A stretch of DNA of 64,000 nucleotides from Chionis minor (GCA_013398295.1 VZSF01006709.1:96401-160400); one strand, 5' to 3'. Numbered from the stretch's first letter, positions 46,701-57,440 are shown. Program-made: numbers and translations. The notes: generated from the letters alone by a model not told the origin.

Positions 46701-49700
46701 TTACAGTTTTCTCATACAAGTACTTTGAAGCAATCACTTTTCTTTACAGTGAAGTGAAAGTGCTGGCCTGGAAAAGTCACTTGTTCTTTAACACTCATAG
46801 AAGGAAACTGGCCTTGGATGAGAGTCAATTGTGTATACTGTGTATACGGTATACTGAATTTGTGTCTCTTATTTCCCACTCCCTCACACACACACAATTT
46901 GACAACTGCTGAAACACCTTTCCATATTAGGCCTTATAATTCAAGTAGAAGGCATAATGGCAGTTGGTGTCAGAGGGGCCTTCTGACTTGTCTGTGCCTT
47001 GCTGAGAGGAACGACATAGAGGATCATGCTGGAATGAGTAGGCTGTAATGTCCTTTTAGAAAAGGGGAAATTAGATCTGTCTGCTAGTTGAGGTATTGTG
47101 TCTGCTATCTTGTAGATGTGGCATCAGAAGCTTTTAGGAACTATTAACTTACTTTTTATATTAAAATTACTAGACATATCCTGTCTTGGGAACATTTTGA
47201 ATATATTTTTTGGTTTGATTCTGTTTTTGAAATGGTGTATTAAGATATATTACAAAATCTTAGTATTTACTTTCCATTCATGACAGAAAGCAGGGGTTTC
47301 AGCAAACCAGAGAAGAGTGAAGAACGTAAGGGCTTTTCTTCCAGCATATCTGAAGATCGTATATTGCCTTTTGAATTCCCCTTTTACAGTTCCCATGAAT
47401 TTCACCGTGATTTGGTAGGTACAGTAACTAAAATGGAGGCCAACAATCAAGATAGAATTTTGTTGAAGCCATTGGCCCCACGCCCAGTATAACCTTTATT
47501 AAAATTTCACAATTATGAAATGTTATGGGGGTGTTATGGGTGTTATGGGGTTCTGAAAAATTAATTCAGGACTTCAGATTTACTAAGGGTGCTGCTGAAA
47601 ACAGTAAAAAAACCTATGCATTCTCTTAATTGCATTCTAAAATTCTGAGTAAGACATTAATGATCGGAGTTAGTTAACATCCATGATTTTGCAGAAGAAA
47701 AGAAATAAAAAATAACTGAAGTGCAAAAGTCTGAGAAAGAACAGGAGAAATAGCAAAAGAAATGCATGAATAATTATTTTCATATGTTTTCAAGTAGCTG
47801 TGCTGATGGATTGCTGCCAATGCAAAACAAAATACCCGCCATATTACTGTTTTTTAAATACTGTATTCTTTCAGGCACCTGATGCTCTTGGCCTAGTTCC
47901 TATTGAATCTGTAGATGTGAGAGTCAGCCACATTCTTCCTTTTTACAACTTGAAGGTGAGTCAGTACAGCTCCCTCAGCTGTACTGTGTTTCTCTCTTTC
48001 ACCAGTCCAGTTAGATGCTTTCTGCCTGATTCAGTGGCCCCAGTGTGCAGCCCAGTAGAAATCTTGCCTTAATATGGCTGTACGACTAGCACAGAATCAT
48101 AGAATGGTTTGGGTTGGAAGGGACCTTAAAAATAATTTAGTTCCAACCCCCAGCCATGGGTAGGGACACTAGACCAGGTTGCTCAAAGCCCCATCCAGCT
48201 TGGCATCGAACACCTCCAGGGATTAGGCCTCCACAACTTCTCTGGGCAACCTGTTCCAGTGTCTCACCACCCTCACAGTAAAGAATTTCTTCTTAATATC
48301 TAATCTAAATCTACCCTCTTTCAGTTTACCATTACCTCTTGTCCTATCACCACACTCCCTGATAAATAGTCCCTCCCCAGCTTTCCTGTAGGCCCCTTTT
48401 AAGTATTGGAAAGCTGCTATAGGGCCTCTCTGGAGCCTTCTCTTCTCCAGGCTTAACAAACCCCAGCTCTTTCAGCCTGTCTTCACAGGAGAGGTGCTCC
48501 ATCCTTCTGATCATCTTTGTGGCCCTCCTCTGGACTCATTCCAACAAGCCCATGTCCTTCTTACATTGGGCGCTCCAGAGCTGGACACAGTACTCCAGAT
48601 GGCATCTCATAAGAACAGAGTAAAGGGGGAAAATCGTCTCTCTCGACCTGCTGGCCATGCTTTTTTTGATGCAGCATGCTTTTATTAAAAACAAATTTTA
48701 CCAAATTCCATCAGTAGCAATATAGTCCCCTCTCTCCAGACAGAGAGATGAATCACCTCATCTGAAATTATTATATTTCAAACAAGAAAACCCTCCTATG
48801 AATGAGGATACTGCAAGCCCTGCATGCCACACAGTTTTTCCTTTGATTTTAGGGTTTTATAAAAGTGACATCATGAAAGTGTCCTTCTTTTTAGAAAGTA
48901 ATGGAAGTCTTATGTTTATTTGGCATACAGTTCTGCATGCTTAGTTCCTTCATTCCTGCATAGAAAATGCAAACATCTCCTTTTTGAAATACATAATGTT
49001 TTTTCAACTTTATGAATACAGAAATATTTTTCTTCTCCTGACTTCTAAACTTTTTTCTCTCCAAGTTTTGAATAGCAAAAGATGAAATTCAGCACCCCAT
49101 CAAAGTAAAAAAACTTCCTCAGGTTCAAATCGATTGCAGATTTCGGCTCAATGTCCACTTTCTTTATGCTTCAGGTGGTGTATCAAGTCTAGAAGCTTTC
49201 TTGTAGCATCTTTTTCCCTTGTTACACATTGGTTCGTCTGTCAGTGTTACATATATTACTTAGCACAGCTTTTCTCCACCCCTTTAAGTTCAGTATATTT
49301 GATCAGGAAACTGTTAAATCCATGATATTTCATAGAAAAGCAAGAATGGAAATATTCCTTTATGTACTCATTTGGCTTGTCCTGGTGAAGTATAGCTTCT
49401 CAAAGTTCTGGTCATATACCATCCAAATATCTTTGACTACAGAGATGCAACGTGTCCGTGATAAAGCTGGAATATTCCATTCCATCTAGGAGTTAATCAA
49501 AAGTGATTATTGTCATCTCCTGCAGCACGTTGTTTTTCTTTGCACTTAGGTTCCTCAGCATTTCAGCATTATGGAGTATCAGCCTTTTTGTACACACTAT
49601 GCAGCCACAAGTTACAAACCTCGAAAACTTTCCCGACCACTGAGGCAGGGAGCCCAGGTAACAAGTCCTCTCAAATACAAACTTTGCTGAAGTCAATCCC

Positions 49701-52700
49701 AACCCTACGTTTCTACAATTATTTTATTTATTTTGTTTCAACATTTTATACCAAAAGGCTTACTACACTCTGAAAACCTTTGATGTCTGTGTTTTTCAAG
49801 GATGAGTTGGTTCAAGTAGTTGCTTCTCCTGAGGGGCAGCTTAACCTGGACTCCCAGAGGATGGATTTTCACAAACCATCCCCAGAAGAAGCAGCAGAAA
49901 GGGATATCAGCCTCTTAAATCTGGTTCCCCCTCAAGCTTTAGTCTACCCTACAGACAGCGATCCACTTCGCATTTTTGTAAGTAAAGTAAGACTTTCACA
50001 AAGAACCTAAGAAAGGAGGGGAAAAGGCGTTTGTTTCATCGGAAGCCTGATGTGGAACTGGTGGACATTTTGTTACTCAGATTGTTGTATAAAACCATTC
50101 AGAGTGAGAATAATCCTTCAGGGTGCAAGCCCTGGTAGGTAGGAGACACAGAGCTCATCCCACTGAGAGGGGAACCATTTCACTTTAAGGTGGAATTTGA
50201 CCAGTTTAGGGGAGGGATGATAAAGCAAAGATGCCAGTGACAGCAGAGGACTGGAGACCCTTCCAGTCTCACACTCCACAAATGGTCAGTGATCCCAGGA
50301 TTCCCTGGAACACAAGGAGGCCCCTCCCTTCTTCTCCATTTGTTTCTCCATTTGGATGTTAGAAGCAAAGCCATGATCTTGGCATCGCAGTCCTATAACC
50401 CCCTGCTCTTGCCCAGGTAGGTAGGACAGGTGCAGTCTTTTCCTTCTGTTCAGCTAGGGGACTGCAGTTCTGCCTGATCTTTAGGTAAACCGAGAAAAGA
50501 GAAGTCAAACTCTTTGCTCCCATTACATCCTGCTGCCTTAGAGTTTCCGATAATTCTCATAGCATTGCAAACCCACATTTCCAAATTATTAGGCACAGAG
50601 ATTCAAAATATCACAACCATGTGCATGGGAAGATTTTCTGTTACTTAATTGTCACGTAGATTGTGCTACTTGGCCCCGACTGCAGGAGGTATTTCCCACA
50701 CAGTGCGGCACAGCCCAGAGGTCCGTGAGGTGTCTCTCTGAGCAGGCAGGGACAGCTGTATTGCTCACTGAAGTGCTGTGTATGGGTCCAGGCAGCATCT
50801 CCAAGCCAGCATGGCACTGTGCCTGGCTCGGGTGGCTCTGTCTTTCAGGATTGCTTAGCTGCAATGGCCCAGAGCCCCGTGTGCCAGTGTGGTGCTCTCG
50901 GCATGGCATATATGGTATAGGCTTCTCCTCACTGCAGGCGGCCAGGACTCCAGTGGACTTACTGATGAGATCCTCTGTGCATCTCTCTCCTCCCTCTACC
51001 ATGTCAGTGTAAGAGCCAGGCACAGCCTGACCCCACACTGCCCAGCACTAGACTTTAGTCAGAAACAGATGCCAGTGCGGTGAAATAGGTGGCAAAATGC
51101 TCACTAGCTTCCACCACAGCGAGGCCAGTTCCCGTTCTTGGATTCTGAACTGTTCAGAGCATCAGCAATGGATTTTGGAGTAATCAGGCTATATATTTTT
51201 TCTTCCAAACTTGGAGACAATACCTAAATTGCTGTATTTTAGGCCGCAGCGAGCGTGGATAAACCAGGCAGGTTACGGGTCTGTGATGAGGGAAAGAGAC
51301 AGGACATGAAAGGTCATACTGAATAGAACAGTCACGATGAGATAAAGGTGTTAGTTTGGGAAGACTACATCAATTGTAAGAATTGAGTTTTCATCAGTTT
51401 AGTTCTTTATGGTGCTTAAAACCATTTTTAAAAATAATCTCTTCTTTGCTTTTAGAACCCCACTCCAGGATTAGTTCGAGTTTTACCTCCTTTGGCCTAT
51501 TCTGAAACAAATATTGAATATCATCTTTGTCCTCATCCAAAATATACCTTTACCAAGGAATGCCCCAAAGGATCCAGTATTCCGGTCACGCAAAAGAAAT
51601 TTCTGCATCACAAGGTATGGCCTTTTGGGTTTATTATATGAGTACCTGGCTTGGGTATTCTCTTGCTGAGAATTTGCTCCAAGGAATCAAAAAGGAAGAT
51701 GAAGAGTCATCCTAGGTAGAAGACATTGTCAAATATAAATTATGCATGCACCTAAATAGTCAGTACATGGGTCAGAATAACTTATTCTTACCTCTTTATC
51801 CATGTTTCTTATTTACCCCTGAGTATTTCTCTGCTCTTTCCTTCTTTTCACTGTCTATTGTATTTTCATGACCTTGCAGTGGAGGAAGCATCTTTTAGAA
51901 CTGCAGCTCCCCAGATTCAATTCTCAGCCAAGTGAGGTGCTCTGTCCTGCAAACCTCTCTCCCCACTACATTCTGTATTAGAGGTCTGATCACTGTAGCA
52001 CTTGTCATTTCAGGAAGTGATTTCTGGAGTAATGGAATGGAGAAGATTCTTACCAGTGGTGTATTCCACTTTTTCTAACATTCCCACATTGACAAGTACA
52101 ATACCTAGGTAAGAAAGCATTGGAATATACAGTGCCTCTACCCTGCACCAGTTTCTGCTGTCTGTAACTACACTGACCAGTAACTAGTCCCACAGATAAA
52201 AACGGGCCTACGGGTGGAATGAATTGCTGCTCAGAAATCCAAAACCAACAGGGAAAATCCCTACTGACCTCCCTGAAGGATGTGTTGAGAACAATATCAG
52301 AGGAAATACTTAGCCCTGGAAGGAGAGTTCCAGTCTGGGCTTTCAATAACATCTCTCCTGAATGCTTTTCGATTCAGTGCTAGAAGACCCTGGGAAGTAC
52401 AAACTCTGTCCTGCAGAAGTATGAACAGTAAAACCTTTAACATATGGGCATCTGCACTCAGCGGTAGCCAACATCTCTCAGGCTCACGTTCCCTCATACC
52501 ACAACAATTTCTGGTGCAGTCAGATTTTCCAGGAATATTTAAAAGGACATCATCTTCATTGTAGCTACAACTACCGTGAAACTTCAAAATACAAGCATTG
52601 AGTGCAGTTACTCTCTGCCCAGCTTAAACTAATACCGTTTCCGTCACAGGGATCCTTACAGTTTAGACATGCTTCCAAGAGATGTACCACCAGTGCTGTG

Positions 52701-55187
52701 TGACTTACCTGAGAGAGACAAGGAGAACATAATTGACCTGTAAGTGTCTCCTCTATTTTGTATTCAGTGTGATTGATTATGTCTTAGCCACTTGTATGGA
52801 TGTGTCTAAACCTGGCCCAAGAGATCCTCAATGGCAAAAGCACAAAGTCCCTCTTGCATAAAATATCCTTTTGGTTTTGTTGGCTAAAGAATACTTTTAA
52901 AAGGATAAAGCTCAATTCTTTTTCATCTTACTAATTTTTAGTGAGACAGATGAAACTGAGTTCAAAATGATTCTTACTCCAGAGATGCTGAGAGCTGAAT
53001 TTCCACAAATTGGGCAGGCACTCTCAGAAGAAGGCAAAGAGAAATCATCAAAAGAAAAAAGGTAGGTATAATTTGAAATTAGGGGAGAGGAATGGGAAAG
53101 AATCTGAAGACAAACATCCCCTTCAGAATTATGTAGAAAGACAAGATGCTTTAAGGGCTCCATCACGAGTCGGGTGCAGATCTTGTACTTGGAGCAAATT
53201 TGAGCTGCAAATGCAATCTCTGGATTGGACTTTACAACACAGCTGTGAATGTGACACACTGGCCTGGATTTTTCTGGCTTCAGTTTTATCAATATGATCT
53301 AACACTTGCAGCAGTTTTCTTGCCTTCCCAGAGATATTAAATGTTCTTGGACCAGTGGCTTTTGGCTTTCAGTGACCCTTTTGGTTAGATATTTATTAAA
53401 GCTGGCAGAGGAATGAGCCCTTAGAATTTCCCCCTGGCATGGTTTTCCTAAACCTATAAGCCAACTCAGGCTTTTCCTAGGAGTGGGTCACATTTGCTCT
53501 GCTGTCCGAGCTTCATACTCCACCACCAACACATTGCATTTTAGACATACCGCATCACATGTAAAATACCTTGCATTCATAAACGCAGAATTACCTGCTC
53601 CGTAAAATATTGTAAACTGGACACTGTAAGGGCCAAGTCTGGAGGCCCTTTTGCCTCCAAAGTTGTCAGGCCAATGTCCTGAGTTTGCAGCTCATCAGAG
53701 GAACCTTGAGGGGAACCTGAGGAGAAGGAAAGCTCTGAGGGACAAACAGGTCTTTGATGGGGTTGATGATGACCACCACAGTTTAAGAGCAGCATTTCAG
53801 AACTGCCAAGCAGTTCTGGGGTCTGGAAGCAGAAGAGGATGCACTGGGTGAAACCCGGGGGTATGTGATGCTGCAGGAAGGATCCAAGGAGGTGTATGAG
53901 CTGGTAAGTGGGATGCTGTGGGCAGTGGGCTTGAGCAGCAGGCAGCATGGGTAGGATAAGTGATTGCAGAGCAACACAGGAGAAAGTGCTGAGTTCTAAG
54001 CCTCTGTTTTCACAGATACCTTGTGTGACTTGGAGAAAGTGAATTAATTTTTCTGTCCAACAGTTGCCCCCTCTTTAAAGCGACCATGATGTGGCTTAGA
54101 TGTCAGGATGTGCATAATAGCCTGATACTTTCGGAGCCATCAAGAGATTTGAGTGTCTCATTTTCTTTAATTTTAGAAATTCTTTGATTGACATTGAGAT
54201 CCTGTGCAACTGTCAGCCATTAAATTTTGAAACAGTGCTACGTATTATCAGCTCTCTGACAAAACAATGATTGCTGTATTGTGATTACTACAGCATTGAT
54301 TGAAAATAATTTGCTGTAAAAACGCAGGTGTATTGGACTCAGTGCTGCTTTTTGCATTTTATGATACTCTGCTTGTCAGAAAATGGGGATTTGGCACAGC
54401 TTGTGGAACTAAAGAGTGACCTTTTTCTCCACAGTGATTCGGTGTTGGATGGTGGTTTTCCTGGGTAAGTAGTTTTATAGCCATAAGGTTCTTTCTTTTT
54501 GAAGTTTTAGATGTTTTCTTCAAAAACAAAAATGTTTTTCTGTATTAAACACTTCTATTTACTTGTTGAAAGGTTCTGTAATTGTTTGGCATTGTAAAGA
54601 GGGAAATAAAAATTTATTAACAAGCAACGAAGTCCCAATCCTTCCTTTTGTGATGCGGAGGTTCTTTGTTGTTCTCGATGGGGTGATGTTACACTAGATG
54701 GCAGAGAACACATTGCTCCTCTACAGTAGTTTCAGCATTTTATCCTAAGGCAAATCAGTTTTTCATGTGGATGCTCTTGTTCTGGCCATTACAGCATATG
54801 TTCCTTCATAGATAAAATGGAAAACTCAGTCTACTACGCGTTCGCTTATCAGATGCTTAGCTTTTCCTAACTGGCCAAGCCAAGAGTGAATGTTCTTTTC
54901 ACATTTCACTCCTTTTCCAGTTCTGCATAAGTAACAGAATACCCTTTGTGTTCATTATGAAAAAGAGAATATGTATGAGTTTCTCTTCTTTTGTTTTTGT
55001 CAGCGTTCCTAAGTAGCCCCCCTGGCTATTATAAATACAAATGACATTTTAAACTTCTTGCAGAGATCTGCACAACCATCCAGATGGACATTTTCAACTC
55101 CAAAACAACGAGCTCAGAGAGAAGGTTCAGAAACATGTGGAGAAAATGAAGCTGAAAGCACTTAATAAAAACCTTATTTTGGGATAA
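31599..55187 (+). CDS. CFAP221: Cilia and flagella associated protein 221 (PCDP1), whole coding span (23 exons)
   Basis: Motile-cilium protein of the axonemal central apparatus (C1d projection), calmodulin-linked in Chlamydomonas; mouse Pcdp1 loss gives a primary ciliary dyskinesia phenotype. Twenty-three coding exons, each with GT-AG borders, join in phase to 2520 bases, giving 839 residues against about 840 in human. Residues about 80-265 form the beta-rich ASH/MSP-like (Hydin-type) region, with [16 protein letters not shown] and [13 protein letters not shown] typical of the family. Basic helical stretches follow near 380-405, and a basic-hydrophobic helix near 440-457 ([16 protein letters not shown]) could bind calmodulin. 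The last about 40 residues are a charged coiled-coil-like helix. The ATG at 31599 follows a 5'UTR segment starting at an acceptor at 31553, so at least one noncoding exon lies upstream. No break or stop was found. Confidence 0.95.
32177..32204 (+). repeat. CT dinucleotide repeat forming the exon 2 pyrimidine tract
   Basis: About eleven CT units with one G interruption, directly before the CFAP221 exon 2 acceptor. Length variation here could affect splicing. Confidence 0.9.
32206..32306 (+). CDS. CFAP221: CFAP221 exon 2
   Basis: Residues 47-80 include [17 protein letters not shown] (human VLHFGGFEIEKHHQQ). The polypyrimidine tract is a CT repeat at 32177-32199 directly before the TGTAG acceptor. 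Confidence 0.93.
33222..33359 (+). repeat. 69-bp exact tandem duplication
   Basis: Unit 33222-33290 is repeated without change at 33291-33359, starting ACAGCTTCTTTGCTATGG. It lies in CFAP221 intron 2, ending 38 bases before exon 3. Perfect identity means either a very recent event or an assembly error. Confidence 0.97.
33398..33484 (+). CDS. CFAP221: CFAP221 exon 3
   Basis: Residues 81-109, [18 protein letters not shown] and then [12 protein letters not shown] 69-bp exact tandem duplication ends 38 bases before this exon. Acceptor TTCTACAG, donor ACA|GTAAGT. Confidence 0.95.
33587..33682 (+). CDS. CFAP221: CFAP221 exon 4
   Basis: Residues 110-141 include [19 protein letters not shown] and [12 protein letters not shown], the best conserved block of the protein and part of the ASH/MSP-like region. 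Confidence 0.97.
34168..34268 (+). CDS. CFAP221: CFAP221 exon 5
   Basis: Residues 142-174, [18 protein letters not shown] and then [16 protein letters not shown] long T tract precedes the CCAG acceptor. It leaves in phase 2 and is completed as serine. Confidence 0.96.
36680..36783 (+). CDS. CFAP221: CFAP221 exon 6
   Basis: Residues about 175-209, [19 protein letters not shown] and [15 protein letters not shown]. The CSCP-DFEF block is conserved with human. The donor is G|GTAGAT, weaker than the others, but phase-correct with exon 7. Confidence 0.93.
38238..38254 (+). repeat. CA microsatellite
   Basis: About eight uninterrupted CA units in CFAP221 intron 6. Confidence 0.9.
38899..39058 (+). 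CDS. CFAP221: CFAP221 exon 7
   Basis: Residues about 210-262, [34 protein letters not shown] and [13 protein letters not shown]. The EYGTA-M--QLWI block is shared with human. Acceptor AATCACAG, donor AC|GTATGT. Confidence 0.95.
39582..39705 (+). CDS. CFAP221: CFAP221 exon 8
   Basis: Residues about 263-304, a lysine- and serine-rich linker ([20 protein letters not shown] and on to RPIQKVK). Low conservation is expected here. Borders and phase fit. Confidence 0.9.
39792..39903 (+). CDS. CFAP221: CFAP221 exon 9
   Basis: Residues about 305-341, [20 protein letters not shown] and [14 protein letters not shown]. Nearly identical to human [22 protein letters not shown] in its core. Confidence 0.97.
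40125..40233 (+). CDS. CFAP221: CFAP221 exon 10
   Basis: Residues about 342-377, a charged helical stretch ([20 protein letters not shown]). Acceptor TTCCTGCAG, donor TG|GTAAGT. Confidence 0.92.
40790..40877 (+). CDS. CFAP221: CFAP221 exon 11
   Basis: Residues about 378-407, [20 protein letters not shown] and QREEEQYK, a charged helix. It leaves in phase 0 ahead of a 3.2-kb intron. Confidence 0.92.
40878..44079 (+). other. CFAP221 intron 11, noncoding content
   Basis: The longest uninterrupted CFAP221 intron. Frames of 86-155 codons occur on both strands without domain or splice support. Exons 11 and 12 meet in phase 0, and the total protein length matches human, so no missing exon is needed. 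Confidence 0.6.
44080..44175 (+). CDS. CFAP221: CFAP221 exon 12
   Basis: Residues 408-439, [19 protein letters not shown] and [13 protein letters not shown]. Acceptor ACCATGCAG, donor AAG|GTAACA. Whole codons at both ends. Confidence 0.95.
44470..44957 (+). mobile_element. CR1 LINE fragment, older copy
   Basis: Plus-strand orientation: reads from a TACTGTACCCAGTTTTGGG block through GAGCAGGTTGCTCAGAGAGG to GATCCCTTCTGCCCTGGAA. It is diverged and lacks the terminal octamers. Lies in CFAP221 intron 12. Confidence 0.85.
45654..45744 (+). CDS. CFAP221: CFAP221 exon 13, basic-hydrophobic helix
   Basis: Residues 440-469 begin [16 protein letters not shown], an alternating basic and bulky-hydrophobic stretch that could be a calmodulin-binding helix. 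That role is inferred from composition only. Confidence 0.93.
45893..46180 (-). mobile_element. CR1 LINE 3' fragment
   Basis: The plus strand begins TAGAATCATAGAACAGCTTG, marking a minus-strand CR1 3' end. 5'-truncated. Lies in CFAP221 intron 13, facing a second CR1 piece of opposite orientation 116 bases away. Confidence 0.93.
46297..46455 (+). mobile_element. CR1 LINE 3' fragment
   Basis: Plus-strand CR1 tail: AGAAGTTGTGGATGC through AAAGGTCCCCTCCAACCCA to ATTCTGTGATTCTA. About 160 bases, 5'-truncated, in CFAP221 intron 13. Confidence 0.93.
47287..47414 (+). CDS. CFAP221: CFAP221 exon 14
   Basis: Residues about 470-512, a Ser/Lys/Glu-rich linker followed by [19 protein letters not shown]. 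Acceptor CATGACAG, donor TTG|GTAGGT. Confidence 0.91.
47875..47955 (+). CDS. CFAP221: CFAP221 exon 15
   Basis: Residues 513-539, [20 protein letters not shown] and LPFYNLK. Acceptor CTTTCAG, donor AAG|GTGAGT. Whole codons at both ends. Confidence 0.94.
48093..48676 (-). mobile_element. CR1 LINE 3' fragment, about 0.58 kb
   Basis: Minus-strand CR1 reading from the 3' end at 48093 into the ORF2 C-terminal region ([20 protein letters not shown] and [16 protein letters not shown]) and beyond. Lies in CFAP221 intron 15. Frame breaks show it is inactive. Confidence 0.93.
49550..49657 (+). CDS. CFAP221: CFAP221 exon 16
   Basis: Residues 540-575, [19 protein letters not shown] and [17 protein letters not shown]. 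Acceptor TGCACTTAG, donor CAG|GTAACA. Confidence 0.95.
49801..49977 (+). CDS. CFAP221: CFAP221 exon 17
   Basis: Residues 576-634, an acidic region with [20 protein letters not shown] at its end. Acceptor TTTTTCAAG, donor TTT|GTAAGT. Confidence 0.94.
51456..51614 (+). CDS. CFAP221: CFAP221 exon 18
   Basis: Residues 635-687, [37 protein letters not shown] and [11 protein letters not shown]. Acceptor GCTTTTAG, donor AAG|GTATGG. Confidence 0.95.
52014..52108 (+). CDS. CFAP221: CFAP221 exon 19
   Basis: Residues about 688-718, [20 protein letters not shown] and [11 protein letters not shown]. It leaves in phase 2, completed as arginine. Confidence 0.94.
52650..52739 (+). CDS. CFAP221: CFAP221 exon 20
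   Basis: Residues about 719-748, [19 protein letters not shown] and [10 protein letters not shown]. Acceptor CGTCACAG, donor CT|GTAAGT. Confidence 0.94.
52942..53061 (+). CDS. CFAP221: CFAP221 exon 21
   Basis: Residues about 749-788, acidic then Ser/Lys/Glu-rich ([20 protein letters not shown] and [10 protein letters not shown]). Acceptor AATTTTTAG, donor AG|GTAGGT. Confidence 0.92.
54435..54464 (+). CDS. CFAP221: CFAP221 exon 22, 30-base microexon
   Basis: Encodes about ten residues, [11 protein letters not shown] across its junctions. The acceptor CTCCACAG and donor GG|GTAAGT are both strong, and the phase links exons 21 and 23. Skipping it would preserve the frame because its length is a multiple of three. 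Confidence 0.82.
55064..55187 (+). CDS. CFAP221: CFAP221 last exon, C-terminal helix and stop
   Basis: Encodes [36 protein letters not shown] and LILG before TAA at 55185-55187. The heptad-like charged helix suggests a short coiled coil. The 3'UTR follows. Confidence 0.93.
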
Positions 55188-55482
55188 GAGTAATTTTACA
55201 AAGTCCATGGTTTGGTACTGCTTATCCTGTTAATGCATGAGGCCTTCTGTCCCAGCTACATGTATGTTCAGCGAGGTCAACAGCTTCTTACGCAAAGAGA
55301 ACCACCAGTATTGCCACCTCTGTCAAGGACTATCACTGAGATCACTAGCCCAAACACAGTAATAGCTCCAATAAGAATCCACAACCATGTACCTGCTCAT
55401 TTTGTCCTGGTATGAAGGACCAGAAAACCACAGTACTACCATGTAAATGGTTTGGTAATTAATTTACAGCCCACTGCTTTCA

Positions 55483-55488
55483 AATAAA
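55483..55488 (+). terminator. CFAP221: CFAP221 poly(A) signal (AATAAA)
   Basis: A canonical hexamer 296 bases past the stop codon, giving a short 3'UTR. A second AATAAA at 55614-55619 sits directly beside the CR1 insertion and could serve as an alternative signal. Confidence 0.65.
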
Positions 55489-55613
55489 ATATGAAAAGTC
55501 CTCATGACCAAATTCTTCTGATTTTGTTTTTTTAGTTATGATCTGTCTTTGAATTTTTGCAGGTAAGTCACTAAATCTCAGAATTGACTGTAAATTGTAC
55601 ACTTGAGATTTTT

Positions 55614-55619
55614 AATAAA
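55614..55619 (+). terminator. CFAP221: Possible distal CFAP221 poly(A) signal
   Basis: AATAAA located three bases before the 3' end of the CR1 copy that starts at 55622. Use of this site is uncertain because the upstream signal at 55483 is also canonical. Confidence 0.35.
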
Positions 55620-55621
55620 AG

Positions 55622-57440
55622 GAATCATAGAATCATAGAATAGTTTGGGTTGGAAGGAAACTTTAAAGCCCATCTGGTCCAATCCCACTTGCCACGAGCA
55701 GGGACATCTTCAACTAGATCAGGTTGCTCAGCGCCCCGTCTGGCCTGACCTTCAATGTTTCCAGGGATGGGGCATCTGCCACCTCTGTGAGCAACCTGCT
55801 GCAGTGCTTCACGACCCTCATTGTAAAGAATTTCTTCCTTCTATCTAGTCTGAATCTACCTTCTTTTAGTTTAAAACCATTGCCTCTTGTCCTATTGCAA
55901 CGGGCCCTGCTAAAAAATTTGTCCTCATCTTCCTTATGAGCCTCCTTTAAGAACTGAAAGGCTGCAAAAAGGTCTGCCTGGAGCCCTGTCTTCTCCAGGC
56001 TGAATAGGTTGGCCTTCTGGGCTGCGAGTGCATGTTGTTGTCTCGTGACCAGCTTTTCATCCACCAGTACCCCCAAGTCCTTCTCCTCATTGCTTCTCTC
56101 AATCCCTTCTTCCCCGCCCAGCCTGTACTGATACCAGGGATTGCCCTGACCCATGTGCAGAACCCTGCATTTGGCCTCATTGAACTTCATGAGGTGTACC
56201 CAGGCCCACTTTTTGAGCTTGTCCAGGTCCCTCTGGATGGCATCCTGTCCCTCAGGCGTGTCAACTGTACCATTCAGCTTGGTGTCGCCCACAAACTTGC
56301 TGTGGGTGTGCTTGATCCCACTATGTCATTGATGAAGATAGTGAGCAGTACTGGTCCCAATATGGACCCCTGAGGGACACCACTTGTCACCAGTCTCCGT
56401 CTGGTCATTGAGCTGTTGACCACTACCCTCTAGATGCGACCATCCAACAATCCACTGAACAGTCCACCCATCAAGTCCATACCTCTCCAATTTAGAGAAG
56501 GATGTTGTGGGGGACCATGTCAAAGGCCTTACAGAATTCCAGAGAAATGACATCTGTAGCTCTTCCCTTGTCCACTGATGTAGTCACTCCATCATAGAAG
56601 GCCACTAGGTTGGTCAGGCAGGACTCACCCTCGGTGAAGCCATACTGCTTGTCTCGAGTCATCTCCTTGGCCTCCGCGTTCCTTAGCACAGCTTCTAGGA
56701 GGATCTCTTCCATGATCTTCCCAGGCACAGAGGTGAGGCTGACAGGTCGGTAGTTCCCAGCGTCCTCCTTTCTGCCCGTTTTAAAAATGGGTGCAATCTT
56801 TCCCTTTTTCCAGTCACTGGGGGCTTCACCTGGCTGCCGTGACTTTTCAAATATGGTGGAGAGTGGCTTGGCAACTACATCAGCCAGTTCCCTCAGGACT
56901 CTGGGCTGCATCTCATCAGGTCCCACAGACTTATGTATGTTCAGGTTCTTCAGGCAGTCACGAACCTGATCTTCTCTTACAGTGGGAGCGACATTTTTCC
57001 CCCAGTCCCCATCTTGCGGTCCATCTACTGGAGAGGAATGGGAAGAGAGGTTGCCAGTGAAGATTGAGGCAAAAATTTGTTGAGTACCTCAGCCTTCTCC
57101 TTGTCTGTCGTTACCAGTTTGCCAGTCTTGTTCATTGGGACAGGATATGTTTTCTTTGACCTTCCTTTTCTAGCTGACCTGTAGAAGCCCTTATTACTCT
57201 TTGTGTCCCTTGCCAAGTTCAGCTCCAGCTGCGCCTTGGCCGTCCTGATCCCGTCCGTACACAACCGGGCAGAGTCCCTGTACTCTTCCCAGGATACCTG
57301 TCTCTGCTTCCACTGCCTGTGCATTTCCTTCTTGCCCTTTAGTTTGACCTGCAGGTCTCAACTCAGCCATGCTGATCTCTTGCCTTCCCTTCCTGATGTC
57401 TTACACCTGGGGACTGAGAGCTCTTGCACTCTGTGGAAAG
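55622..57440 (-). mobile_element. CR1 LINE, about 1.8 kb, 5'-truncated, with ORF2 remnants
   Basis: The 3' octamers lie at 55622. The minus-strand frame at 56926-56492 shows reverse-transcriptase sequence ([54 protein letters not shown]); 57324-57025 holds the segment before it and 56292-55714 the end of the protein. The frame breaks between 56492 and 56292, and the expected Ala-Asp-Asp active-site motif reads Val-Gly-Asp near 56292. Sequence between AAQKAN and LFSLEK appears to be deleted in frame. The copy cannot be active. It begins about 435 bases past the CFAP221 stop. Its 5' limit is approximate. Confidence 0.92.
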
